From positions 1 to 39,394 of the forward strand of contig SHWA01000010.1 of NCBI GenBank assembly GCA_009693995.1: a DNA stretch of 39,394 bases, written 5' to 3'. The DNA comes from Alphaproteobacteria bacterium. GTDB lineage: Bacteria > Pseudomonadota > Alphaproteobacteria > SHWA01. The translations under genes and the position numbers were made by a program. Positions 6,691-14,816 of this stretch are shown piece by piece. Numbering within the stretch: the stretch's first letter is position 1; each line of letters begins with the position of its first letter. Under the pieces are notes generated by a model. That model made no database searches and was not told the origin of the DNA. It saw nothing but the letters and a program-made list of their open reading frames with translations.

Positions 6691-8382
6691 TCAACGCGTG
6701 GCGCGGTGCTTGAAGGCGTCGCGCCGGAAGCTGACCATGGCGTCGGGGTCGACCTTGACATGGACGATGGCTGGCTTGTCCTGCTTGATCGCGGCCTCCA
6801 GTGCCGCCGACACCTCCCCCGGCTTGTCGGCGAAGTAGCCGGCGGCGCCGTAGAGTTCGGCGAACTTGTCGTAGCGCGGGTTGACCACGTCGCAGCCGAT
6901 GTAGCGGCCGTTGTAGAAGTCGCGCTGATAGGACTTCTCCGCGCCCCAGCAGCCGTTGTCGAACACCACCGTCACGGTCTTGATCTTCGACTGCACGGCG
7001 GTCGAGAACTCGGCGATGGTCATCCCGAAGCCGCCATCACCCATCAGGCTGATCACCGTGCGGTCGGGCCGGGCACAGCGGGCGCCGAGGCCGGCGGCGA
7101 AGGCGAAGCCGACCAGGCCGAAGTCGACCGGGGTCAGCATCGAGGGACTGCCGTAATACTTCAGCTTGTCGGTCGCCTGCAGGCAGTTGGTGCCGGCGTC
7201 CAGGGTGATCAGGGTGTCGCGCGGCAGCACCTTGCGTATCTCGGCGAACACCCGGTCTGGCTTGAGGGGCGTCGAAGTCGATGTGCCGTCCTTCTCGCGC
7301 TGATCCCAGAGCGCCTTGAGATCCCGCTTCACCTGTTCGCCGCGGCCGGCGGAGGGCAGCTTGGAGGCATCCACCCCGGCGAGCGCGTCGGCGATGGCGC
7401 CCGCGACACTGCCGGCATCGCCGATGATGCCCATCTCGACCGGGAAGTACTTGCCGAGCGCCAGAGGATCGATGTCGATCTGGATGATCTTCGCCGCCTT
7501 GTTGATGTCGTTGTAGGTGTAGAAGGTGGTGTTGAAGGCGAGGCGGGTGCCGATGGCGAGGATCACGTCGGCCTCGCGCGTGGCCTTGCTCGCCACCTCG
7601 TTGCCGCGCGGGCCCACCTGGCCGCAGAAATAGGGGTGGTCGCTCGGCACCACGTCGGGGTGACCGGCCGAGGCCGTGACCGGAATGCCGAGCAGGTTGG
7701 AGAGCCGGCACACCTCTTTCGCGCCGTCGCCCCACTTTACCCCCGCTCCGGCCAGGATCGCCGGCGCCTTGGCCTTCAGCAGCAGGTCCCTCACCTTGGC
7801 GACGGCCTGGGGATTGCTGGTGCCGAGCGTCATGATCATGACGTCGCGCGGCTTGCCGATCTCGACGTCGATCGAAGCGGCGAACAGGTCGCGCGGGATG
7901 TGCACCGCGACCGGCCCGCGCCGCCCGGAATTGGCGATCCGGAACGCCTCGGTGATGATCTCGGGGATGCGATCGGGGCGGAACACGGTCAGGTTCTTCT
8001 TGACCACGGAGGCGTAAAGATCCTGCTGGTCGATCTCCTGGAACGCGTCCTTGTTGTAGTGGTCGGTGGCCACCAGCCCGGTGATGGCGACGACGGGCGA
8101 ATAGGCGAGCTTGGCTTGGGCCAGGCCGGTCACCAGGTTGGCGCTGCCGGGGCCGGCCTGGCCGGCAAGGAAGACGCCGGGGCGGCGCGCGGCGCGGCCG
8201 TACCCGTCGGCCATGTGGGTGCCGAACCCCTCGTGGCGGACGCCGACATAGGTGATCGACTTGTGCTCGTAGAGGGCGTCGTACACTTCCATGGTGGACG
8301 AGCCGAGCAGCCCGAAGACGTGTGTGACGCCTGCCTCGGCCAGGGCCTCCACGCAGGCGGCCCCCCCATTCATCGTTGCCAT
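6691..8382 (-). CDS. Thiamine-diphosphate enzyme resembling sulfoacetaldehyde acetyltransferase / acetolactate synthase
   Basis: This 563-residue protein has the usual three-domain layout of ThDP-dependent decarboxylase/synthase enzymes. The catalytic glutamate for cofactor activation is E51 in VRHEGFGTHMADG. The Mg-ThDP motif runs from G448-D449-G450 to N476. Two stretches resemble sulfoacetaldehyde acetyltransferase (Xsc) more than acetolactate synthase: FQEIDQQDLY...VVKKN with PVAVHIPRD in the first half, and N-x-x-WGAEKSYQRDFYNGR after the ThDP motif. Xsc makes acetyl phosphate and sulfite from sulfoacetaldehyde. No other sulfonate gene is visible here, so a different 2-oxo acid or aldehyde substrate is equally possible. 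It is divergently transcribed from the HyuB operon and probably co-transcribed with the cyclase gene. Confidence 0.82.
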   Translation of the reverse strand: MATMNGGAACVEALAEAGVTHVFGLLGSSTMEVYDALYEHKSITYVGVRHEGFGTHMADGYGRAARRPGVFLAGQAGPGSANLVTGLAQAKLAYSPVVAITGLVATDHYNKDAFQEIDQQDLYASVVKKNLTVFRPDRIPEIITEAFRIANSGRRGPVAVHIPRDLFAASIDVEIGKPRDVMIMTLGTSNPQAVAKVRDLLLKAKAPAILAGAGVKWGDGAKEVCRLSNLLGIPVTASAGHPDVVPSDHPYFCGQVGPRGNEVASKATREADVILAIGTRLAFNTTFYTYNDINKAAKIIQIDIDPLALGKYFPVEMGIIGDAGSVAGAIADALAGVDASKLPSAGRGEQVKRDLKALWDQREKDGTSTSTPLKPDRVFAEIRKVLPRDTLITLDAGTNCLQATDKLKYYGSPSMLTPVDFGLVGFAFAAGLGARCARPDRTVISLMGDGGFGMTIAEFSTAVQSKIKTVTVVFDNGCWGAEKSYQRDFYNGRYIGCDVVNPRYDKFAELYGAAGYFADKPGEVSAALEAAIKQDKPAIVHVKVDPDAMVSFRRDAFKHRATR

Positions 8383-8611
8383 CTTGGTGCCTCGTTCCGT
8401 GAGCGGTTGATGCGGTCAAAAGGGGCGCGCGCCCCGTCGGTCGTTCCTGCACGGCAGCAGCCTGCGAACCACCGGCCGCGGCCAGTTTCGACCACAACTC
8501 CGCCCCGCGCAATCGCGGAAAATGAACGGCCACGACCCCCGGCTTAAACCGTCTTGCTGCCGCGCAGGCGAGGGCTTAGGGTACCCGCATCCGCCCCCCT
8601 GGAGAGCAGAA
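8383..8611. promoter_or_regulatory. Divergent intergenic region (Xsc-like gene / HyuB operon)
   Basis: These 229 non-coding bases must hold the start signals for both the minus-strand ThDP-enzyme/cyclase pair and the plus-strand HyuB-HyuB-HyuA-aminotransferase operon. I see no convincing -35/-10 pair and no strong palindrome. The only clear element is the ribosome-binding GGAGAG upstream of ATG 8612. Confidence 0.5.
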
Positions 8612-10627
8612 ATGAGCGGCATCGGGACCCTCGAGTTGATCCGCGAATCGCTGGTTGCGGTGGTCAACGAGATGCGCGCGAACATCGTGCATTCGTCTTA
8701 TTCGTCAATAATTTACGAGGGGCGTGACTTCAGTTGCGGGCTGCTCGCGGCGGACGGCCGCCAGGTCGCCCAGTCGCTCGACGACAATCCGCTCCACATC
8801 TTCGCGGTGCCCTATTCCATCCGCGAGATCATCAAGGTCTTCAAGGGCGACATCCACGACGGCGACATCTTCTTCCACAACTGCCCCTATACCGGCGGCA
8901 CCCATCTGAACGACGTGCTGATGCTGCACCCGATCTTCTTCGAGGGGGAGCTGGTGATGTTCGCCGGCACGCGCTGCCACTGGGGCGACGTCGGCGGCAT
9001 GACGCCGGGGAGTCTGTCGGGACGGGTGCGGGAGATCTACCAGGAAGGCCTGCGGGTGGTGCCGACCCGCATCTGCGACCGCGGCAAGATGAACCAGGCG
9101 TTCCTCGATCTGCTGTTCAACAACATGCGGGTGCCGGCCGAGCGCCGCGGCGATTTCAACACCATGCTGGGGACCGGCCGCAAGGCCGAGGAACATGTGC
9201 TGCGCCTGTTCAAGCGCTTCGGCGGTCGCGGGCTGCTGACCTCGATCGACGACATGATCCGCCGCTCCGCCGAGGTCATGCGCGGCCACATCCGGCGCCT
9301 GCCGCGAGGGGTGTACCAGGCCGAGGGGTATGTGGAGAGCGACGGCCACACCGCCGTGCCCTTGGTCGCACGCCTCAAGCTGACCATCGGCGACGGCGAG
9401 ATCATCGCCGACTTCACCGGCTCCTCGCCGCAGACTGCCGGGCCGACCAATGTTGGGCCGGCGATGGCCCTGACCGCGGTCGGGTCGATCGTCAAGTCGT
9501 TCCTCGATCCCAAGACGCCGCTCAACCACGGCTCGTTCGAGCCGCTCACCGTGATCGCGCCGGAGGGCTCGTTCGTGAACGCGCGCTCGCCGGCGCCCTG
9601 CGGCGGCATGGTCGAGGTGAAGGCCCTCCTCGACATGCTGATGGCGCACTGCCTGGGCCGCGCCATGCCGGAGATGATGGTCGGCGAGCTCAAGCAGTCG
9701 GCCAATCATGTGTACCTGGCTGGGCCCACGGGACGCGGCAACGGCAACATTTTCATCCTCTACGAGTATCCGGGCGCCGGCACCGGCGGCTGGCCGGGTG
9801 GCGACGGCAACAACGCGACGCGCGGCTATACCGAAGGCGACTTCAACTCGACCTTGGCGGTCGAGATCGTCGAGAGCCAGATGCCGCTCCGGGTCGAGCA
9901 GTACCGCCTGCGCGAGGGAAGCTGTGGCGACGGCGAGTACCGTGGCGGTCTCGGCGTCCTGCGCGACGTGCGCCTGCTGGGAGAGAGCGCCACGCTCTCG
10001 GTGCTCGCCGACAAGAATGTGATTCCGCCGGGCGGGACCCAGGGCGGGCGCAGCGGCGGCACGAACCGGTTCATCGTGGTGCGCGACGGCGAGATCGTCG
10101 AGCCGTCGCCGATTCCCGGCAAGGTTTCGGGGTTTCAGGTGCGGCAGGGCGACATCCTGCGCATGCAGAGCTCGGGTGGCGGCGGCTATGGCGATTCGCT
10201 CGACCGCGATCCGAACTGGGTCGCCCGCGATGCGAAGCTCGGTTACATCTCGCGCGAGCAGGCGCGGGCGCGCTTTGGCGTGGTGCTGCGGGCGGACGGG
10301 GCGGTGGACGAGGGGGCAACCCGCACCGCGCGCGAGCGCCTGCGCGAGCTGCGGGTCCGCCTCACGCTGCAACTCGCGAACGAAGATCGGTTCGACGGCC
10401 CGCGCCGTCAGTTCTTCCTGCCCGCGGCGGCGGCGAAACGTCTCAACGTCAAGGACGGCGACTTCATCGAGGTGACCACCGGCAAGGGCGCGGCCGTGCG
10501 CGGTTGGACCAAGGTCGGCGACGGCGCCGATGAGACGCTGAGTGTCGGCCCGAGCAGCCTGCAACTGCTCGCCGCCACGCCCGGAGACCGGGTCGAAATC
10601 CGCACTGTGCCGCGCGAGCCTGCCTGA
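8612..10627 (+). CDS. Hydantoinase B / oxoprolinase-family subunit, copy 1 (NCP variant)
   Basis: A 671-residue HyuB-type subunit, the catalytic partner of HyuA-type ATPases in hydantoinases, 5-oxoprolinases and acetone/acetophenone carboxylases. It starts MSGIGTLELIRESL at ATG 8612 behind GGAGAG; the frame extends further upstream but alignment with copy 2 supports this start. Family segments include MRANI-x-HSSYSSIIYEG, PYTGGTHLNDV and GDFNTMLGTGRK. The normally conserved HNDPY motif reads HN-C91-PY, with codon TGC at 8882-8884. In the family this aspartate lies in the metal site, so the active site may be altered. It heads the operon; the second copy follows after 57 bases. Confidence 0.88.
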   Translation: MSGIGTLELIRESLVAVVNEMRANIVHSSYSSIIYEGRDFSCGLLAADGRQVAQSLDDNPLHIFAVPYSIREIIKVFKGDIHDGDIFFHNCPYTGGTHLNDVLMLHPIFFEGELVMFAGTRCHWGDVGGMTPGSLSGRVREIYQEGLRVVPTRICDRGKMNQAFLDLLFNNMRVPAERRGDFNTMLGTGRKAEEHVLRLFKRFGGRGLLTSIDDMIRRSAEVMRGHIRRLPRGVYQAEGYVESDGHTAVPLVARLKLTIGDGEIIADFTGSSPQTAGPTNVGPAMALTAVGSIVKSFLDPKTPLNHGSFEPLTVIAPEGSFVNARSPAPCGGMVEVKALLDMLMAHCLGRAMPEMMVGELKQSANHVYLAGPTGRGNGNIFILYEYPGAGTGGWPGGDGNNATRGYTEGDFNSTLAVEIVESQMPLRVEQYRLREGSCGDGEYRGGLGVLRDVRLLGESATLSVLADKNVIPPGGTQGGRSGGTNRFIVVRDGEIVEPSPIPGKVSGFQVRQGDILRMQSSGGGGYGDSLDRDPNWVARDAKLGYISREQARARFGVVLRADGAVDEGATRTARERLRELRVRLTLQLANEDRFDGPRRQFFLPAAAAKRLNVKDGDFIEVTTGKGAAVRGWTKVGDGADETLSVGPSSLQLLAATPGDRVEIRTVPREPA

Positions 10628-10684
10628 GGTATCGCCGTACCGCCGCCCCGTAACTTGCGACGCTTGCCCGAGGAGGGACTGGTG

Positions 10685-12700
10685 ATGAAAGACCTGGTGA
10701 CGCTCGAACTGATCCGTGAATCGCTGATCGCGGTCGTGCACGAGATGCGGGCCAACATCATCCACGCTTCGTTCTCGTCCATCATCTACGAGGGCCACGA
10801 CTTCAGTTGCGCGATCCTGACGCCGGACGGGCGCCAGATCGCCCAGTCCAACGACGACCACCCGATCCACATCTTCGCGGTGCCCTATTCCACCCGCGAG
10901 GTGGCCCGGACCTTCGCCGGCGACATCCACGAAGGCGACATCTTCCTGCACAACGACCCCTATACCGGGGGCACGCACCTGAACGACGTACTGATGCTGA
11001 CGCCGGTATTCGTCGGTGGGCACCTGGTGATGTTCGCCGCCGCGCGCTGCCATTGGGGCGACGTCGGCGGCATGGCGGCCGGGAGTCTCTCGGGACAGGT
11101 GCGCGAGATCATCCAGGAGGGTATGCGGGTCGTACCGACCCGGATCGCCGAGAAGGGCGTGCTGAACGAGGCGTTCCTCGACTTGCTGTTCAACAACATG
11201 CGCAACCCCCAGGAACGGCGCGGCGACTTCAACACCATGCTGGGGACGGGCCGCAAGGCGGCGGTGCACGTCGGCCGCCTGTTCCGCCGCTTCGGCCCCG
11301 AGACCATGCTGGGGGGGATCGAGGAGCTGATCCGCCGCTCCGACCGGCAGATGCGCACCCGCATCGCCGCCCTGCCCGACGGTGACTACTTCGCCGAGGG
11401 CTTCGTCGAGAGCGACGGCCATGGCGGCGGGCCGCTGGTCGGCCGCCTCAAGCTGTCGATCCGGGGGGAGGAGCTGATCGCCGACCTGACCGGCTCCTCG
11501 CCGCAGACCAATGGGCCGACCAATTTCGGCCCGGCCATGGCGCGCAACTCGGTCGGCACCATGGTGAAGTCGTTCCTCGACCCGCGCACGCCGATCAACC
11601 ACGGCTCGTTCATGCCGATCAAGGTAATTGCGCCCGAGGGCAGCTTCCTGAACGCGCGCGCCCCCGTGCCTTGCGGCGGCATGGCGGAGGTGAAGTACAT
11701 GCTGGACGGCGTCGTGGCCGCCGCGCTCGGCCAAGCGGTGCAGGAGTTCATGGTCGGCGACAACCGGGGCTCGGCCAACCACACCACCATCGCCGGACCG
11801 AACCGCCGCGGCGACGGCATGTTCATCCTCTACGAGTATCCCGCCGGCGGCACTGGCGCAAGCCACGGGACCGACGGCAGCAACGTGCTGCGCTGCTTCG
11901 GCGAGGGCGATTTCAATTCGATCCAGTCGAGCGAGGTGGTCGAGTTCTCCAATCCGATCCGCATCGAGCGCTGCGAGCTGCGCGAGGGGAGCTGCGGCGA
12001 CGGCGAGTTTCGGGGCGGCCTGGGCTTGCGTCGCGACTACCGCCTGCTGAGCCCGCAAGGCACGCTGTCGCTGCTGACCGACCACAACCTGATCCCGCCT
12101 TACGGCGTGAAGGGTGGCATGAGCGGCGGCGGCAACCGCTTCGTGGTGGTGCGCGACGGCCAGGAAGTGCAGCCCTCCGCCGTGCCGGGCAAGGTATCCG
12201 ACTTCCCGCTCAAGGCCGGCGACATCGTCCGGGCCGAAACCGCCGGCGGCGGCGGCTGGGGCGACCCGCTGACGCGGGATCCCGAGCGGGTCGCACGCGA
12301 CTCTCGGTTGGGCTATATCACCCAGGCACAGGCGAAGGCCCGGTTCGGTGTGGTGCTGTTGGATGGCTTCAAGGTGGACGCGGGCGCCACGCGCAAGGAG
12401 CGGGAGCAGTTGCGGGCGCAACGGGTCGAACTCGCGCTGCAGCTCGCCAACACCGAGGAGCCGAAGACCGCCCGCCGCATGGTGCCGCTCGCGCCCCAGG
12501 TGGCGCAGCGTCTCGGCATCCGCGACGGCGACATGGTCGAGCTCACCAACCGCCGCGGCCCGTCGGTGCGCGGCTGGGCACGGGTGTCGGACGAGGCCGA
12601 TGGTGGGAGCCTCCGGCTCGGCGCCGCCGCGCTCGCGCTCCTCGACGGCAAGCCGGGCGAACGGATCGAAGTGCGCGTGCTGCGCGCCATGCCGCTGTGA
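10685..12700 (+). CDS. Hydantoinase B / oxoprolinase-family subunit, copy 2 (canonical NDP)
   Basis: A 671-residue paralogue of copy 1, of identical length and alignable from the first residues (MKDLVTLELIRESL). ATG 10685 has AGGAGGG 8-10 bases upstream. It keeps the canonical HN-D91-PYTGGTHLNDV metal-site motif that copy 1 has changed. ATP-driven amide hydrolysis or carboxylation normally requires this subunit together with HyuA, encoded 48 bases downstream. Two HyuB-type subunits with a single HyuA suggest either a mixed complex or two alternative catalytic subunits sharing one ATPase. The substrate is not predictable from the sequence. No gene for a third (gamma) subunit of the acetone-carboxylase type is seen. 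Confidence 0.88.
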   Translation: MKDLVTLELIRESLIAVVHEMRANIIHASFSSIIYEGHDFSCAILTPDGRQIAQSNDDHPIHIFAVPYSTREVARTFAGDIHEGDIFLHNDPYTGGTHLNDVLMLTPVFVGGHLVMFAAARCHWGDVGGMAAGSLSGQVREIIQEGMRVVPTRIAEKGVLNEAFLDLLFNNMRNPQERRGDFNTMLGTGRKAAVHVGRLFRRFGPETMLGGIEELIRRSDRQMRTRIAALPDGDYFAEGFVESDGHGGGPLVGRLKLSIRGEELIADLTGSSPQTNGPTNFGPAMARNSVGTMVKSFLDPRTPINHGSFMPIKVIAPEGSFLNARAPVPCGGMAEVKYMLDGVVAAALGQAVQEFMVGDNRGSANHTTIAGPNRRGDGMFILYEYPAGGTGASHGTDGSNVLRCFGEGDFNSIQSSEVVEFSNPIRIERCELREGSCGDGEFRGGLGLRRDYRLLSPQGTLSLLTDHNLIPPYGVKGGMSGGGNRFVVVRDGQEVQPSAVPGKVSDFPLKAGDIVRAETAGGGGWGDPLTRDPERVARDSRLGYITQAQAKARFGVVLLDGFKVDAGATRKEREQLRAQRVELALQLANTEEPKTARRMVPLAPQVAQRLGIRDGDMVELTNRRGPSVRGWARVSDEADGGSLRLGAAALALLDGKPGERIEVRVLRAMPL

Positions 12701-12748
12701 TGATGACCGGCGCGACCACCAATTGAACGACGACACTGGGGAGTGAGT

Positions 12749-14791
12749 GTGAAAAAGGAACGCTTTCTGATCGGCATCGACGTCGGCGGCACGTTTACCG
12801 ATGTGATGTGTTATGAGCTCGCCACCAATCGGCTGCTGACCGCGAAGGTGCCGTCGTTGCCGGGGGCGCAGTGGCGGGGCGTGGTCGAGGCCATCGGCGC
12901 GCTCGGTATCGACAAGGGCGCCGTCACCGGATTCGTCCACGGCACCACGATCGCGACCAACTCGCTCCTGGAGCGCAAGGGCGCCAAGACCGGCGTGGTG
13001 ACCACCGAGGGCTTCCGCGACGTGCTCGAGATCGGCGGCACGCGCCGGCTCATCGGCGGCCTGTTCGACATCAAATTCCAGCGCCCGCCGCCCCTCGCCA
13101 GCCGCGAGGTGCGCCTCGAGGCGCCGGAGCGGATCGCGGCGGACGGCTCCGTCCTCAAGGCGATCGACGGCTTCGACTTCGGCCCCCTCGTCGAGCACTT
13201 CCGCAAGAACGACGTGAAGGCGATCGCGGTCTGCTTCCTGAACGCCTATGTCAACGACGCCAACGAGCGTGCCGCGGGCGCGGCGCTGCGCAAGCTGATG
13301 CCGGGCACGCCGATCTCCGAGTCGGCGGCGGTGACGCGCGAGCGGGGCGAGTTCGAGCGCTTTTCGACCTGCGTGATCAACTCCTATCTGACGCCTACAA
13401 TGGCGGCCTATCTCGACACCTTGACGGCGGCGCTCGAGACCGCCGGGGTGACCGCGCCGGTCAACATCATGGGGTCCAACGGCGGCGCGATGACGCTCGA
13501 CAACGCGCGCGGTTACGTGGTCAACACCTTCCTCTCGGGGCCGGTCGGCGGCGTCACTGGCTCGGTCGGCATCTGCCGCCTCGCCGGCATCGACGACTGC
13601 ATCACCTTCGACATGGGTGGCACCTCGACCGACGTGGCCCTGGTGCACGACCTGAAGCCGCGCATCTCGCACTCGAACCAGATCGAGGCGCACCCGCTCA
13701 AGGTACCGCAGCTCGACATCCACACCATCGGCGCCGGCGGCGGCTCGATCGTCTGGATGCAGCCGGACGGCACGCTCGAGATCGGCCCGCAGAGCGCCGG
13801 CGCCGTGCCGGGGCCGGCCTGCTACCAACGCGGCGGCACCCAGCCGACGATCTCGGACGCCAACCTGATCTTGGGGCGCCTGCCGACCGAGCGCAGCCTG
13901 TCCGGCGGCCTGGTCCTCTCCAAGCCCCTCGCCGAGAAGGCGTTCCAGGATCTGGCCAAGAAAATCGGCGCCGACGACATCGTGCGGCTGGCCGACGGCG
14001 CGCTGCGCATCGCGGTCGCCAAGATGGCCGGGGCGGTGCGCGAGGTCTCGGTGCACCGCGGCTTCGATCCGCGCGACTTCGCACTCGTCGGCTTCGGCGG
14101 CGCGGGTCCGATGCACGCGTTCAACGTGGCCGAGGAGCTGGCGATCGGGCGGGTCGTGATCCCGCGCTTCCCTGGGCATCTCTCGGCCCTCGGGCAGTTG
14201 CTCTCGGACCACCGCCACGACTCGGTGCGCGCCTGGGGCGGCCGGGTGGGCGAGATCGACCCCGCCGCCGTCGCGCGCCAGTTCGGCGAGATGCAGAAGC
14301 AGGGGGAAGCCCGGCTCACCGCCGACGGCTTCACCCGCGATGGCATCCAGCACCAGTTCTCGGCCGACGTGCGCTATGTCGGTCAATCCTTCACCCTGGC
14401 CGCGCCCTGGCAGGCGAGCGACGGCTCTCTGCAGCCGCTGAAGGAGGCCTTCATCCGCCGCCACGAGGAGACCTTCGGCTACGCCGACCCGCACAACGAC
14501 GCGGAGATCGTCAATCTCCGCGTGGTCTCCCTCGGCATCGTCCGCAAGCCGATCCTGAACTTCGCGCCGGAAGAGTCCGGCGACCCGCTGATCGAGCACC
14601 ACAAGGTCTATTTCGAGGGCGGCTGGGTCGAGTGCCCGATCTACAATCGCGCGCGCATGGCGGTCGGCTTGGAGTTGTTCGGCCCGATGGTCATCGAGGA
14701 GTCGGGCGGCACGTCGGTGGTGCCGCCGAGCTGGCGCATCAAGGTGCACCCGTCGGGCGCGCTGATCTGCGAGCACGAAGGTTACGAGTGA
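12749..14791 (+). CDS. Hydantoinase A / oxoprolinase-family ATPase subunit
   Basis: A 680-residue HyuA-type subunit with an actin/acetate-kinase-like ATP-binding fold. Phosphate-binding loops are visible as IGIDVGGTFTD at residues 8-18, and as FDMGGTSTDVAL and GFGGAGPMHA further on. These proteins activate the substrate's amide or carbonyl with ATP for the HyuB partner. I place the start at GTG 12749, because the ribosome-binding GGGGAG (12738-12743) overlaps the earlier GTG at 12743. It follows copy 2 by 48 bases and precedes the aminotransferase by 25, so all four genes are very likely one transcript. Related complexes include 5-oxoprolinase and acetophenone carboxylase; which activity this one has is unknown. 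Confidence 0.9.
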   Translation: MKKERFLIGIDVGGTFTDVMCYELATNRLLTAKVPSLPGAQWRGVVEAIGALGIDKGAVTGFVHGTTIATNSLLERKGAKTGVVTTEGFRDVLEIGGTRRLIGGLFDIKFQRPPPLASREVRLEAPERIAADGSVLKAIDGFDFGPLVEHFRKNDVKAIAVCFLNAYVNDANERAAGAALRKLMPGTPISESAAVTRERGEFERFSTCVINSYLTPTMAAYLDTLTAALETAGVTAPVNIMGSNGGAMTLDNARGYVVNTFLSGPVGGVTGSVGICRLAGIDDCITFDMGGTSTDVALVHDLKPRISHSNQIEAHPLKVPQLDIHTIGAGGGSIVWMQPDGTLEIGPQSAGAVPGPACYQRGGTQPTISDANLILGRLPTERSLSGGLVLSKPLAEKAFQDLAKKIGADDIVRLADGALRIAVAKMAGAVREVSVHRGFDPRDFALVGFGGAGPMHAFNVAEELAIGRVVIPRFPGHLSALGQLLSDHRHDSVRAWGGRVGEIDPAAVARQFGEMQKQGEARLTADGFTRDGIQHQFSADVRYVGQSFTLAAPWQASDGSLQPLKEAFIRRHEETFGYADPHNDAEIVNLRVVSLGIVRKPILNFAPEESGDPLIEHHKVYFEGGWVECPIYNRARMAVGLELFGPMVIEESGGTSVVPPSWRIKVHPSGALICEHEGYE

Positions 14792-14816
14792 ACCGCTGGC
14801 CAGGAGGGAGAACACC

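Noticed and set aside
6706..8547. A 613-codon plus-strand frame
   Set aside because: It is antisense to the ThDP enzyme, whose motifs and start are clear. The translation has the composition of a shadow frame.
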